Below, in pieces: positions 1-9,177 of a stretch of 64,000 bases of DNA. Each line of letters begins with the position of its first letter. Position 1 is the first letter of the stretch. The position numbers and the translations under genes were made by a program. The stretch spans positions 1,824,501 to 1,888,500 of the forward strand of contig NZ_JBEWXT010000001.1 in NCBI RefSeq assembly GCF_040538665.1, in the 5' to 3' direction. This stretch comes from Aureibaculum sp. 2308TA14-22. GTDB taxonomy: Bacteria > Bacteroidota > Bacteroidia > Flavobacteriales > Flavobacteriaceae. Below the pieces are notes generated by a model that did no database searches, was not told the origin of the DNA, and was given only the letters and a program-made list of their open reading frames with translations.

Positions 1-194
1 AAACTGTCTTTATATGTACTGTTATCACCCTCTTTGGCAATAATATCGTACATGCTTTTTTTGGCAACGTCAACATCAGCATAACGCAATGCTTGCTTTA
101 ACACCACTTTATCTAATGTGGTATCGGTAGTGTTCTGTGCATAAAAAGTAGCAACGGCTAAAAATGCACTTAGGGTAATGTAAAAATTTCTCAT
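1..194 (-). CDS. Start of a secreted hypothetical protein (partial)
   Basis: Reading the minus strand from an ATG at 194 gives an open frame of 64 codons that runs off the left edge. The protein begins MRNFYITLSAFLAVATFYAQ, a Sec signal peptide ending in a typical FYAQ-N site, so it is exported. The next residues (TTLDKVVLKQALRYADVDVA) look helical and could open a TPR or similar repeat protein, but too little is visible to name a family. The frame choice is secure because no stop interrupts it and the leader is typical of Flavobacteriia. Confidence 0.6.
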   Translation of the reverse strand, partial: MRNFYITLSAFLAVATFYAQNTTDTTLDKVVLKQALRYADVDVAKKSMYDIIAKEGDNSTYKDS

Positions 195-321
195 AGTTTA
201 CTTTTTTGAATGTTTGCAAATTTATTGAAATAAATCTTAATAAAATGCTAAAGTTTTGATAGTGGTTAGTCTATCGTCTTTAGTGGTTAGTTGGTAAATA
301 AATAACAATTAACTAATAACT

Positions 322-353
322 AAAAAAAGCTTCTCTTATCGAGAAGCTTTTTT
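322..353. terminator. Bidirectional hairpin terminator
   Basis: The hairpin AAGCTTCTC-TTATC-GAGAAGCTT is flanked by A-runs and T-runs, so it can work on both strands. On the minus strand it directly follows a tRNA-His 3'-end remnant at 356-373. This suggests it once terminated a second tRNA-His copy. Confidence 0.7.
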
Positions 354-355
354 CT

Positions 356-373
356 GGGTGGAAGATGGGGCTC
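356..373 (-). pseudogene. tRNA-His 3'-end fragment
   Basis: These 18 bases are identical to 504-521, the 3' acceptor and T-arm end of the nearby tRNA-His gene. Homology stops abruptly at CCCCGATAG, one arm of the palindromic repeat seen at 604-621. A terminator follows, as for the intact copy. It is therefore a remnant of a second tRNA-His copy and cannot fold on its own. Confidence 0.6.
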
Positions 374-470
374 CCCGATAGTTATTCTCTGCGTCATTTC
401 ATTTACTTAAAAATATACATCGGGACAGGCTTCTCGCCCCTTACATTTTCCATTTTTCAAACTTCTGAAA

Positions 471-503
471 AAAAAAAGAGCTGATTCTTTCAAATCAACT
501 CTT
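471..503 (-). terminator. Terminator downstream of tRNA-His
   Basis: On the minus strand, straight after the tRNA 3' end, AAGAGTTGAT and ATCAGCTCTT form an imperfect hairpin around TTGAAAGA, followed by a run of T. This is the expected intrinsic terminator of the tRNA transcript. Confidence 0.75.
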
Positions 504-579
504 GGGTGGAAGATGGGGCTCGAACCCACGACCCTCGGTACCACAAACCGATGCTCTAACCAACTGAGCTACAACCACC
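504..579 (-). tRNA. tRNA-His (anticodon GTG)
   Basis: The minus strand folds as a cloverleaf. The D-arm is GCTC-AGTTGGTTAGA-GC, the anticodon stem-loop is TCGGT-TTGTGGT-ACCGA with anticodon GTG, and the T-arm is GTGGG-TTCGAGC-CCCAT. An extra 5' G (the G-1 of histidine tRNAs) faces the discriminator C. The acceptor stem has two U-U oppositions (positions 5:68 and 6:67). The 3'-end remnant at 356-373 carries the same bases, so they are probably native and not damage. CCA is not encoded. Confidence 0.88.
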
Positions 580-593
580 ATTTACAATTTTGG

Positions 594-636
594 TGCTCTA
601 ACCTCCCGATAGCTATCGGGATGAGCTACAATCACC
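594..636 (-). pseudogene. tRNA-His 5' fragment with a palindrome in the D-loop
   Basis: Bases 594-603 and 622-636 match the 5' half of the tRNA-His gene (acceptor strand, D-arm). Between them, three D-loop bases are replaced by the perfect palindrome TCCCGATAGCTATCGGGA (604-621). Nothing resembling the anticodon, T-arm or 3' end is attached. The fragment lies 14 bp upstream of the intact tRNA gene in the same orientation. Confidence 0.65.
604..621. repeat. 18-bp palindrome, family member 1
   Basis: TCCCGATAGCTATCGGGA is a perfect 18-bp inverted repeat. Degenerate relatives are at 14402-14419 and 15012-15029, and separated arms are at 374-381 and 418-425. It behaves like a short REP/MITE-like repeat confined to intergenic DNA. 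Confidence 0.7.
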
Positions 637-779
637 ATTTTAATTATATCGCCAACCTTGCAGGCTTAGCGGATGCAAATATAATCTATTTGCAGTAGTG
701 TTCAAATAAAAATTAAAAAATTTGTAACTTTTTGGACAATTTAATCTACTAATTATATATCATAATAAAATTCATCAAA

Positions 780-1484
780 ATGAAGCAAAAAATTTTATCA
801 TTTACAATATTCTGTTTGTTAATTAGCTGTGCAAAACCTACCAACAGTGATGAGTTTATAGAAAATGCAACCGGACGTTATTTATATGCTTCCGATCAAG
901 TAGTAGAAGTATATTTTAGAGACAAAGTATTACTGATGACATGGAAAGGTATAAAAGATATTGAACCCATGAAATTAGATAATGATGTGTTTTTTGTAAA
1001 AGAAATGAACGAAAAAATAACATTTAAAACAGATCCTGATAATCAAGAACACTATTTGGTGTTGATACCAAAAGATGGTGAATCAGAAATACAATATAAA
1101 TTTAAAAAATTAGAAAAAGACGAATTGACGCCTGGTGAATATCTAGATAAAAATGAATATGAAAAGGCCCTAAAAGGCTATTTGGCTATAAAAGAAAAAG
1201 ATTCATTGGATCCTTCTATAAATGAACGAGAAATGAACAGATTGGGTTATTATCATCTACGTAATAATAATACTGAACAAGCTATAAATGTTTTAAAGAT
1301 TAATGCAGCTTTACATCCTTATAGCGACAACGTGTATGACAGTTTAGGTGAGGCCTATTTTAAAAGTGGAGATACTATACAGGCTATTGTTAATTATAAA
1401 AAATCATTGGCTATTGATTCTGGAAATAGACGTGCTAGAAATGTTGTTGAGAGATTTGAAAAAAAAATCGATACTATAAATTAA
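780..1484 (+). CDS. TPR-containing lipoprotein
   Basis: This 234-residue protein starts with a lipoprotein signal (FTIFCLLISC, lipid attachment at about Cys17). The N-terminal half is a beta-rich region of unknown family. The C-terminal half, from about residue 115, contains tetratricopeptide-like helices (EKALKGYLAIKEKD, then TEQAINVLKINAALHP, then GEAYFKSGDTIQAIVNYKKSLAID). The last TPR fits the consensus well. The 3' end overlaps the convergent bshB1 gene by 4 bp. The function is unknown; a scaffold in the periplasm or at the outer membrane is an inference from the TPRs. Confidence 0.8.
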   Translation: MKQKILSFTIFCLLISCAKPTNSDEFIENATGRYLYASDQVVEVYFRDKVLLMTWKGIKDIEPMKLDNDVFFVKEMNEKITFKTDPDNQEHYLVLIPKDGESEIQYKFKKLEKDELTPGEYLDKNEYEKALKGYLAIKEKDSLDPSINEREMNRLGYYHLRNNNTEQAINVLKINAALHPYSDNVYDSLGEAYFKSGDTIQAIVNYKKSLAIDSGNRRARNVVERFEKKIDTIN

Positions 1485-2197
1485 ATCAAATCATCTAATT
1501 TATGAACTGCCACATAACGTTCTGCTGTAAATCCTTCGCCATAATCCGTACCAATAAGCCTACCCAAATCTTTAGCTCTGTACTCTACACTTTCTAAAAA
1601 ATTTTTAGTGGCAATTGGCGAAATGGGCTCATCACTGTCCGGATTATAAAATTGTGACTTGTATGCTTTTATGGCTTTTATTTTTTTATCAATAAATCCA
1701 GTAACGTCAACAACAAAATCCGGTTCATGATTCTTCCATTGTATATAATGATAAACATGTTTTGGACGCCATGCTTCTTGTGCCTTACCATCCAATTCTG
1801 TTTCTATCTTTCGCAATCCCGATAAAAAACAGGCATCACTTACCAATTTGCTTCCTTTTCCATGATCTATATGCCTATCATCTATGGCATTGCACAACAC
1901 AATGTTGGGTTGGTATTTTCTGATGATTTTTATGACTTCTAATTGATATTTTTTATCATTTACAAAAAAAGCATCGGCAAAAGCAAGATTTTCACGGACT
2001 TTAACATTTAATATTTTAGCAGATTCAGACGCTTCTTTATCACGTATCTCGGCAGAACCTCTCGTTCCCAGTTCACCTCTAGTCAAGTCAAGAATCCCAA
2101 CTTTTTTTCCCAACGAAATTTCTTTCACCAAGGTTGCTCCACAGCCTAATTCTACATCATCAGGGTGTGCCCCAATAGCAAGTATATCTAATTTCAT
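1481..2197 (-). CDS. bshB1: Bacillithiol biosynthesis deacetylase BshB1
   Basis: This is a LmbE-family zinc deacetylase that removes acetyl from GlcNAc-malate during synthesis of bacillithiol, the thiol used by many Bacteroidota in place of glutathione. The zinc motif AHPDDVELGCG is near the N-terminus, the distal DDRHIDHGKG histidines are at about residue 115, and the C-terminal GTDYGEGF is typical of BshB1. Length (238 residues) fits the family. I start at the ATG at 2197 because the upstream in-frame start is a GTG and MKLDILAIGAHPDD is the normal family start. The other bacillithiol genes (bshA, bshC) are not in the window. Confidence 0.92.
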   Translation of the reverse strand: MKLDILAIGAHPDDVELGCGATLVKEISLGKKVGILDLTRGELGTRGSAEIRDKEASESAKILNVKVRENLAFADAFFVNDKKYQLEVIKIIRKYQPNIVLCNAIDDRHIDHGKGSKLVSDACFLSGLRKIETELDGKAQEAWRPKHVYHYIQWKNHEPDFVVDVTGFIDKKIKAIKAYKSQFYNPDSDEPISPIATKNFLESVEYRAKDLGRLIGTDYGEGFTAERYVAVHKLDDLI

Positions 2198-2329
2198 AAA
2201 CACCTATTTGAAGTCAAATATACTAAAGTATTTTTAACAAAATTTTAAATGGTTACATTAGCAGCTGCATCAATTTTAACATATTTTTGACATTTGATTG
2301 TTACGAATTGACTTAACTACTTATAAATC

Positions 2330-3460
2330 ATGAGGAAACTTTTACTTTCAGCTATTGGTATTGCCATTATTGTGCTTGCTTTAGTTGTATCTTATTATAT
2401 TGTTGAAAACAGTACAAAACCAAAACCTAAAGTAGAAAAAGTTGTCAAAACAGTTTTTAGTGAAGTTATAAAAAACACTACAGTACCAATTATTATTCCA
2501 GCTAATGGAACCTTGGTCGCAAAAAATAGATTAGAACTGTTTTCTGAAGTTCAAGGCGTTTTTCAAAGAAGTTCCAAAGATTTTAAAGCAGGTCAGACTT
2601 ATAAAAAAGGGCAAACCCTAATAAGTATCAACTCAAGTGAATATTATGCTTCTGTACAATCTGCAAAAAGTAATCTTTACAATACTATTACCGCCATTAT
2701 GCCCGATTTAAGATTGGATTACCCCTCTGTTTTTCCTGCATGGAATACCTATTTGAAAAATTTTGATATGACAAAAAGTGTAGCTCCCTTGCCCGAGACG
2801 ACCGAAGAAAAAGTAAATTATTTTATTACAGGAAGAGGTATTATCACTGCCTTTTATAATGTTAAAAATTTAGAGCAACGCTTGTCCAAATACAGTATTC
2901 GTGCACCTTTTAACGGTGTCTTAACCGAGGCCTTAGTAACCAAAGGTACTTTGATTAGACCGAGTCAAAAACTTGGAGAATTTATAGATACCTCTGTTTA
3001 CGAATTAGAATTATCTATTGGAAAAGCATTTAGCGATTTATTACAGATTGGTGAAAATGTCCAACTAAAAACACCCGAAGGCAATGCTACTTATACAGGC
3101 AAAGTAACACGTATCAACGGTAGGATAGATCAAGCAACACAAACAATAAAAGTATTTGTGGAAGTCCTTGGAAAGTCGCTAAAAGAAGGTATGTACTTAG
3201 AAGCTCAATTAGAAGCTAAAGAGGAGCAAAACGCTATAAAAATTTCTAGAAAATTATTAATTGATGAGTCGGAAATCTTTATTATAAGAGATAGTGTTTT
3301 AGATATAATTAAAGTTGACCCTGTTTACTTTTCGCCTAAAGAAGTGGTTGTTAAAGGAGTGCCTGATGGCACCAAGATTCTTTCAAAATCAGTTCCTGGA
3401 GCCTACGCAGGTATGTTGGTAAAAATATATGATGAATCTAACAATGAAACTGCAGAATAA
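2330..3460 (+). CDS. RND efflux periplasmic adaptor subunit
   Basis: This 376-residue membrane fusion protein has an N-terminal membrane anchor (residues about 5-25). A barrel-sandwich/lipoyl half follows (ANGTLVAKNRLELFSEVQGVF), then a short hairpin, the second lipoyl half (YSIRAPFNGVLTEALVTKGTLI) and a beta-barrel domain. It links the inner-membrane pump to the outer-membrane channel. The permease gene starts 3 bp after its stop, so the two are translated together. The substrate cannot be told from sequence. Confidence 0.9.
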   Translation: MRKLLLSAIGIAIIVLALVVSYYIVENSTKPKPKVEKVVKTVFSEVIKNTTVPIIIPANGTLVAKNRLELFSEVQGVFQRSSKDFKAGQTYKKGQTLISINSSEYYASVQSAKSNLYNTITAIMPDLRLDYPSVFPAWNTYLKNFDMTKSVAPLPETTEEKVNYFITGRGIITAFYNVKNLEQRLSKYSIRAPFNGVLTEALVTKGTLIRPSQKLGEFIDTSVYELELSIGKAFSDLLQIGENVQLKTPEGNATYTGKVTRINGRIDQATQTIKVFVEVLGKSLKEGMYLEAQLEAKEEQNAIKISRKLLIDESEIFIIRDSVLDIIKVDPVYFSPKEVVVKGVPDGTKILSKSVPGAYAGMLVKIYDESNNETAE

Positions 3461-3462
3461 TT

Positions 3463-6400
3463 ATGAGAAAAGTAATTAGCTATTTCATAAAATATGAAGT
3501 TGCAGTTAATGTAATTATCATAGCCTTTCTGATTTTTGGTGTGCTAGGAATGTTGCAATTAAAATCTTCGTTTTTTCCATTACAGGAAGCAGAAATTATA
3601 TCTATAAATGTTGCTTACCCAGGTGCAGCTCCTCAAGAAATTGAAGAAGGGGTCGTCTTAAAAATCGAGGACAATCTTAAAGGTCTTATTGGTGTAGAAC
3701 GCGTAACCTCTACCTCAAGAGAAAATGGAGGAAATATAACCGTTGAAATTGAAAGCAATCAAGATATCAATGATATGCTTGCCGAAGTTAAAAATGCGGT
3801 TGACCGTGTACCAAACTTCCCTACGGGCATGGAGCCCTTAGTAGTAGCCAAACAAGAACGGACACGCCAAACCATTGATTTTGCCATTAGCGGAGATAAT
3901 ATAGAGCTGGCAGCTCTAAAACAGATTGGCAGACAAATAGAAAACGATATCCGTACCATGGAAGGTATATCGCAAATCAATATTAGTGGATATCCTCAGG
4001 AAGAAATTGAAATTGCAGTACGAGAGAATGATTTGTTGGCCTATAATTTAACTTTTGCCGAAGTAGCAAGTGCGGTATCGCAAGCAAATATTTTAACTAC
4101 TGGAGGAAACATAAAAACAGATGCAGAAGACTATTTAATTAGAGCTAGCAATAGGTCTTATTACGGAAATGAACTGAATAACTTAACGGTTAGAGCTAGA
4201 GAAGACGGTACTTTAGTGCGTTTACAAGATGTGGCAACAGTGAAAGACAGGTTTTCCGAAACACCTAATGCTTCTTATTTTAACGGAAATGTTGCCGTAA
4301 ATGTTGAAATAACAAATACCAACAGTGAAGACCTCATGTCAACCGCTGAACAAGTAAATGCTTATATATCGGATTTCAATCAAAAACATACTGGAATTAA
4401 GATAGATGTGGTCAGCGACTCGTCAATTAGACTGGAACAACGTACACAGTTACTTTTAGAGAATGGTACTGTTGGTATACTGCTCGTACTTTTCTTTTTA
4501 TCGTTTTTTCTAAATATACGATTGGCATTTTGGGTAGCTCTAGGTTTACCAATTGCGTTTTTAGGGATGTTTATTTTTGCCCCGTTATTTAATGTTACCA
4601 TTAACGTATTATCACTTTTTGGGATGATTATCGTAATTGGTATTTTGGTTGATGATGCCATTGTAATTTCTGAAAATATTTATCAACATTACGAAAAAGG
4701 GAAACCACGGGTTCAAGCAGCCATTGATGGTACCATGGAAGTTATGCCTGCTATTTTATCTGCTATTATAACTACGGTGTTGGCATTTTCCACATTTTTG
4801 TTTCTTGAAGGAAGAATTGGTGCGTTTTTTAGTGAAGTGTCGGTCATCGTAATGCTTACACTTATTGTTTCACTAGTTGAGGCGTTGATAATTTTACCGG
4901 CACATATTGCACATTCCAAAGCATTGGTCAAACTTACCAAAACCGAAGAAGAAAAGAAAAAAGGAATTGCTAAATTCTTTCTTAAATTTCGAAAATTCAA
5001 TGAATGGGGAGATCGTTTTATGAATTATTGTAGAGATAGGTTGTATAGTCCAGCATTGCGGTTTGCACTTCGGCAACGTTTTATTACGTTTTCTATTTTA
5101 ATAGCTATAATGATTCTTACCGTTGGCTTTTTTAAGGCGGGAATCATAAGAAGTGCTTTTTTTCCAAATATTGCCAGCGATCGAATAAGTGTTAATCTAC
5201 TCATGCCCGAAGGCACCAACCCTAAACTTACCGATTCTATTATTACTTTAGTGGAGACGGCTGCATGGAAAGTAAATGAAGAATATACTGAAAAACAAAC
5301 TGGTAATACACAAGTAATAGAAAACATTATTAAGCGTGTGGGACCAGGAAATAATAAAGCAAGTTTAAGTATAAACTTACTACCTGGTGAAGCCCGCGAT
5401 TTTAGTTCGCGAGAGATTAATAACTCTATAAGGGATGAAGTTGGAGAAGTATATGGCGTTGAACGTTTAAACTTTGGTTCTGGCGGAAATTTTGGTGGCA
5501 GTCCAGTTTCGGTATCTTTATTAGGAAACAATACGGAAGAATTAAAATTGGCCAAAGAGGAATTGAGAACGGTATTGGAAAACAATACCCTTTTAACGGA
5601 TATTGCCGATACAGATCCTGAAGGCATAAAAGAAATCAATATCGAATTAAAGGAATCCGCTTATGCTCTTGGTCTTAATTTAAGAGAGGTAATGAGCCAA
5701 GTAAGAGCTGGATTTTTCGGGTTGCAAGCTCAGCGTTTTCAACGTGGCCAAGATGAAATTCGCGTTTGGGTGCGTTTTGATCGTTCAGATAGGGAATCTA
5801 TTAATGACCTTGACGAAATGCGAATTGTAACACCATCTGGACAACGTGTACCCTTTGGCGAAATTGCGGACTATACCATCAAAAGAGGAGACGAAAGTAT
5901 TAGCCATTTAAATGGTAGAAGGGAAATTCAAGTAAATGCCGATTTAAAAGACCCTAAAGGCAGTCCAACAGAAATAATGCAGGATATAAAGGATAATGTA
6001 ATGCCTCAAATTAGTTCTAAATACCCCACGGTAAGTGCTTCTTATGAAGGACAAAATAGAGAAGCGAACAAATTGACCAATTCCGCGAAAATAGTTGTAC
6101 CCGTAGTAATTTTCTTGATTTATATAGTCATAGCATTTACTTTTAGAAGTTACAGTCAGCCATTATTGCTCATTTTTATGATTCCTTTTAGCTTTATAGC
6201 TGTAGCTTGGGGGCATTGGTTTCATGATTTTCCCATTAACATATTATCGGCATTAGGTATTATTGCATTGATAGGTATTATGGTAAACGACGGTTTGGTA
6301 CTCATAGGTAAATTCAACTCCTTTTTAAAAGCGGGAATGAAATTCGATGATGCACTTTATGAAGCGGGAAGGGTTAGATTTAGGGCAATCTTTTTAACTT

Positions 6401-6654
6401 CATTAACAACCATTGCGGGTATCGCACCATTATTATTAGAAAAAAGTCGTCAAGCTCAATTTTTAAAACCAATGGCAATTTCTATTGCTTATGGTATTGG
6501 CATAGCTACGGTATTGACCTTATTGATTTTGCCTTTATTATTGTCAATAACCAATAGTTTTAAAACGAACAGCAAATGGTTGGCCACTGGCGATAAAGTT
6601 GAAAAAGAAGAAGTAGAACGTGCCATAAAAGAACAAAAAATAGATGAACATTAA
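3463..6654 (+). CDS. RND efflux transporter permease (AcrB/HAE1-like)
   Basis: This is a 1063-residue proton-driven RND pump. It has the two-fold repeat of the family: a first membrane helix, a large periplasmic loop, then six helices, twice over. The proton-relay acidic pair is visible in GILVDDAIVISENI (Asp at about 396 and 397). The second half has GIIALIGIMVNDGLVLIGKFN at the equivalent place. It sits between its adaptor and a TolC gene, so the tripartite pump is complete. The drug or metabolite exported is not predictable. Confidence 0.95.
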   Translation: MRKVISYFIKYEVAVNVIIIAFLIFGVLGMLQLKSSFFPLQEAEIISINVAYPGAAPQEIEEGVVLKIEDNLKGLIGVERVTSTSRENGGNITVEIESNQDINDMLAEVKNAVDRVPNFPTGMEPLVVAKQERTRQTIDFAISGDNIELAALKQIGRQIENDIRTMEGISQINISGYPQEEIEIAVRENDLLAYNLTFAEVASAVSQANILTTGGNIKTDAEDYLIRASNRSYYGNELNNLTVRAREDGTLVRLQDVATVKDRFSETPNASYFNGNVAVNVEITNTNSEDLMSTAEQVNAYISDFNQKHTGIKIDVVSDSSIRLEQRTQLLLENGTVGILLVLFFLSFFLNIRLAFWVALGLPIAFLGMFIFAPLFNVTINVLSLFGMIIVIGILVDDAIVISENIYQHYEKGKPRVQAAIDGTMEVMPAILSAIITTVLAFSTFLFLEGRIGAFFSEVSVIVMLTLIVSLVEALIILPAHIAHSKALVKLTKTEEEKKKGIAKFFLKFRKFNEWGDRFMNYCRDRLYSPALRFALRQRFITFSILIAIMILTVGFFKAGIIRSAFFPNIASDRISVNLLMPEGTNPKLTDSIITLVETAAWKVNEEYTEKQTGNTQVIENIIKRVGPGNNKASLSINLLPGEARDFSSREINNSIRDEVGEVYGVERLNFGSGGNFGGSPVSVSLLGNNTEELKLAKEELRTVLENNTLLTDIADTDPEGIKEINIELKESAYALGLNLREVMSQVRAGFFGLQAQRFQRGQDEIRVWVRFDRSDRESINDLDEMRIVTPSGQRVPFGEIADYTIKRGDESISHLNGRREIQVNADLKDPKGSPTEIMQDIKDNVMPQISSKYPTVSASYEGQNREANKLTNSAKIVVPVVIFLIYIVIAFTFRSYSQPLLLIFMIPFSFIAVAWGHWFHDFPINILSALGIIALIGIMVNDGLVLIGKFNSFLKAGMKFDDALYEAGRVRFRAIFLTSLTTIAGIAPLLLEKSRQAQFLKPMAISIAYGIGIATVLTLLILPLLLSITNSFKTNSKWLATGDKVEKEEVERAIKEQKIDEH

Positions 6655-7957
6655 AATTTTATACGGCATAATATTATTAATTTCTTTGCCAATTACCGCA
6701 CAACAATTGTTAACAAAACAAGAAGCCATAAGTGTAGCTCTTGATAATAATTATGGAATTAAAATAGCAGATAACAATTTAAAGATAGCCGAAAACAATA
6801 AGAGTATCTATAACTCAGGATATTTACCAACTTTAAGTGGAAATGCCGGGGCTACTTATAATTTGGATAAGACTTCAGCTACCTTTACCGACGGAAGGAT
6901 TACAAACTTAAGCAGTGCTGAAAGTAGTAGATACAATGCTGCACTAAACTTAAATTATGTACTGTTTGACGGTTTAGGAAGGTATTATGATTATCAAAGT
7001 CTAAAAGAACAATACAACCTGTCGGAATTACAAGCTAGGCAAACCATTGAAAATACTGTTTTACAGTTATTTTCGGTGTATTATAATGTGGCAAAATTGA
7101 CCGAAAACTATCATTTATTGCAGCAAAGCCTTGATATTTCTAAGGATAGGCTAGAGCGTGTACAATACCAGTTTGAATACGGACAAAACAACAAGTTAGC
7201 AGTGTTAAATGCTGAAGTTGATGTGAATAACGATAGTATTAATTTATTGAACAACAAACAACTGCTAATCAATGCCAAGCGTGATTTATATGTAGTATTG
7301 GGTAAAGATGAAACACCAAATTTTACCGTAGATACACTCGTCAATTTTTCCCTTGCCCCTAATAAGGAAGTATTGTTCGAAAAAGTTAAAACCAATAATG
7401 TAGTGTTACAACAATTGGAGAAAAATATTACCATTAGTGAATTTCAAATTAAAGCCAATAAATCTGGCTATTTGCCAACTTTGGGTTTAAACGGAACTTA
7501 TGGGTGGAACAAAAACAACAACAATGCGGCATCATTTTTAACAACCTCTACCAATACAGGGTTGTCAGGTAGTTTAAGTCTTTCATGGAATGTTTTTGAT
7601 GGGGGAAGAACAAAAACATTAGTAAATAATGCCAAAATAAATCTTGAAAACCAACAATTAATTAAGCAAGAAACAGAGCTTGATATTACCAGAACTTTTA
7701 ATAATGCCTATGAAGACTATTTGAACAAACTATTTATATTACAAACACAGGAAAAAAACGTACAAACCAATACCAATAACTTTAACAGAACCCAAGAACG
7801 TTTTAAACTAGGGCAAGTAACCTCCATAGAATTTAGGCAAGCACAATTGAATCTTATCAATGCCAAAAATGCTAAAAATAGTGCGAAATATGATGCTAAA
7901 TTGGCTGAGTTGCAAGTATTACAATTGAGTGGTGATTTGTTAGATACCGCTTTTTGA
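6644..7957 (+). CDS. TolC-family outer membrane channel
   Basis: This 437-residue protein has a Sec signal peptide (LLISLPITAQQ) and two TolC/OEP repeats rich in coiled-coil helices (LTKQEAISVALDNNYGIKIADNNL near the start, LKANKSGYLPTLGLN-like segments in the middle). It is the outer-membrane exit duct of the pump. Its ATG lies 11 bp inside the permease gene, which indicates translational coupling in one operon. Confidence 0.92.
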   Translation: MNIKILYGIILLISLPITAQQLLTKQEAISVALDNNYGIKIADNNLKIAENNKSIYNSGYLPTLSGNAGATYNLDKTSATFTDGRITNLSSAESSRYNAALNLNYVLFDGLGRYYDYQSLKEQYNLSELQARQTIENTVLQLFSVYYNVAKLTENYHLLQQSLDISKDRLERVQYQFEYGQNNKLAVLNAEVDVNNDSINLLNNKQLLINAKRDLYVVLGKDETPNFTVDTLVNFSLAPNKEVLFEKVKTNNVVLQQLEKNITISEFQIKANKSGYLPTLGLNGTYGWNKNNNNAASFLTTSTNTGLSGSLSLSWNVFDGGRTKTLVNNAKINLENQQLIKQETELDITRTFNNAYEDYLNKLFILQTQEKNVQTNTNNFNRTQERFKLGQVTSIEFRQAQLNLINAKNAKNSAKYDAKLAELQVLQLSGDLLDTAF

Positions 7958-7959
7958 AT

Positions 7960-8145
7960 ATGCTAGAACACTTTTTTCAATGCCCTTGCTGTTGGGAAGA
8001 AATATCAATACTATTAGATAATTCAATCTCAAATACAACTTATATTGAAGATTGCGAAGTGTGCTGCCGACCAATCGAAATCAACATAAGTTTTGATTTC
8101 GAACAAAATTTAGAAAATTTTTCAGCAGTGTATATTGAGCAATAA
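7960..8145 (+). CDS. CPXCG motif-containing cysteine-rich protein
   Basis: This 61-residue protein has two cysteine knuckles, CPCC at residues 8-11 and CEVCC near residue 35, followed by RPIEINISF. It belongs to the CPXCG family of small zinc-ribbon-like proteins of unknown function. The track frame could start at a TTG six bases upstream, but the ATG at 7960 gives the family's normal MLEHFFQCP start. It overlaps nothing and follows the TolC gene by 2 bp, so it is probably cotranscribed, though not obviously linked to efflux. Confidence 0.85.
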   Translation: MLEHFFQCPCCWEEISILLDNSISNTTYIEDCEVCCRPIEINISFDFEQNLENFSAVYIEQ

Positions 8146-9141
8146 CTAATTATTACCCTTATATTCTTTTAAATAATTACCTCTTACAATCCTAGCGGTA
8201 TTATGCTGACCTTCGTGATGCCAACCAGGAGGCATAATTATATAAAGCAACTTGTTTTTCAGTCCCGGTGCTTTAAAAACATCTTTGAACAATGCAACAA
8301 TTTCGCCAAAATAAACATCGAAGAAATTGCCTGAGTCCATTTGGCGGGTAATACCATATTCAATATCAATGCTTTTATCTTCATCCTGAAACGTACCAAA
8401 AACTTTATCCCATATATTCAGTAAATTACAAAAATTGGTATCCATATACAACGGATTCCTTGCATGGTGCACCCTATGATGTGAAGGTGTTAGTATAATT
8501 TTGTTTAAAAAACCGAGCCTTCCATCTTTCAGCAAATTTTCACCAATATGAATAAAAGCACCGTACGTACCATCAACAAACATAATTAAAAACAACAATT
8601 CTGGTTGAATGCCCAACAGGATACAAATGGTAGTTCTGATGGTGTCCGCGTAAGGTGCTTCTAAAAAAAAGTGGGCATGTGTAACAGAAAGATTCATATT
8701 TTCAGGTGCATGATGTGTAGAATGCAAACACCAAAAAAGTCGTACTTTATGCCCTAAATAATGATATATAAAATGGGCAAACTCCCAAATTATATAACCA
8801 TATATAAACCAATACCAAGTAAGACTTGTTTGAAAAGGGGCATATTTTTGAAAAAGTCCAATACATAAGGTTACCATTGCAATGGCTATGAACCTACCTA
8901 CAAAACGGTTAAAAACATAAATCAAAAAATTAACCTTATACACCTTTGTCTGTGGTTTTTTATAAACCATGCCCAAGATGAACTCTAAAATAAGCAATAG
9001 CGGTATAATTGGGTAAACCAAAGAAACAATTCCGTCATAGGTTTTAAATGCACTATAATCTCCTGTTTGCAAAATATCCCAAGCTTGACTAATACCCAAA
9101 AAGCCAATAATTTCGTCAAATAGTGTTTGAAGTATTTCCAT
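8146..9141 (-). CDS. Sterol desaturase / fatty acid hydroxylase family protein (copy 1)
   Basis: This 331-residue integral membrane di-iron enzyme has about four to five hydrophobic segments and the histidine clusters of the superfamily: HFIYHYLGHK, LHSTHHAPE, and SHHRVHHARNP near residue 230. The family hydroxylates or desaturates lipids such as sterols and fatty acids. The real substrate is unknown. The ATG at 9141 is preferred over an in-frame TTG at 9147. A related gene is at 59706-60620 with the same PSHHRVHHA core. Confidence 0.88.
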   Translation of the reverse strand: MEILQTLFDEIIGFLGISQAWDILQTGDYSAFKTYDGIVSLVYPIIPLLLILEFILGMVYKKPQTKVYKVNFLIYVFNRFVGRFIAIAMVTLCIGLFQKYAPFQTSLTWYWFIYGYIIWEFAHFIYHYLGHKVRLFWCLHSTHHAPENMNLSVTHAHFFLEAPYADTIRTTICILLGIQPELLFLIMFVDGTYGAFIHIGENLLKDGRLGFLNKIILTPSHHRVHHARNPLYMDTNFCNLLNIWDKVFGTFQDEDKSIDIEYGITRQMDSGNFFDVYFGEIVALFKDVFKAPGLKNKLLYIIMPPGWHHEGQHNTARIVRGNYLKEYKGNN

Positions 9142-9177
9142 AACCAATTGTTAATTAGCTATAAATTTAAAAAAATA

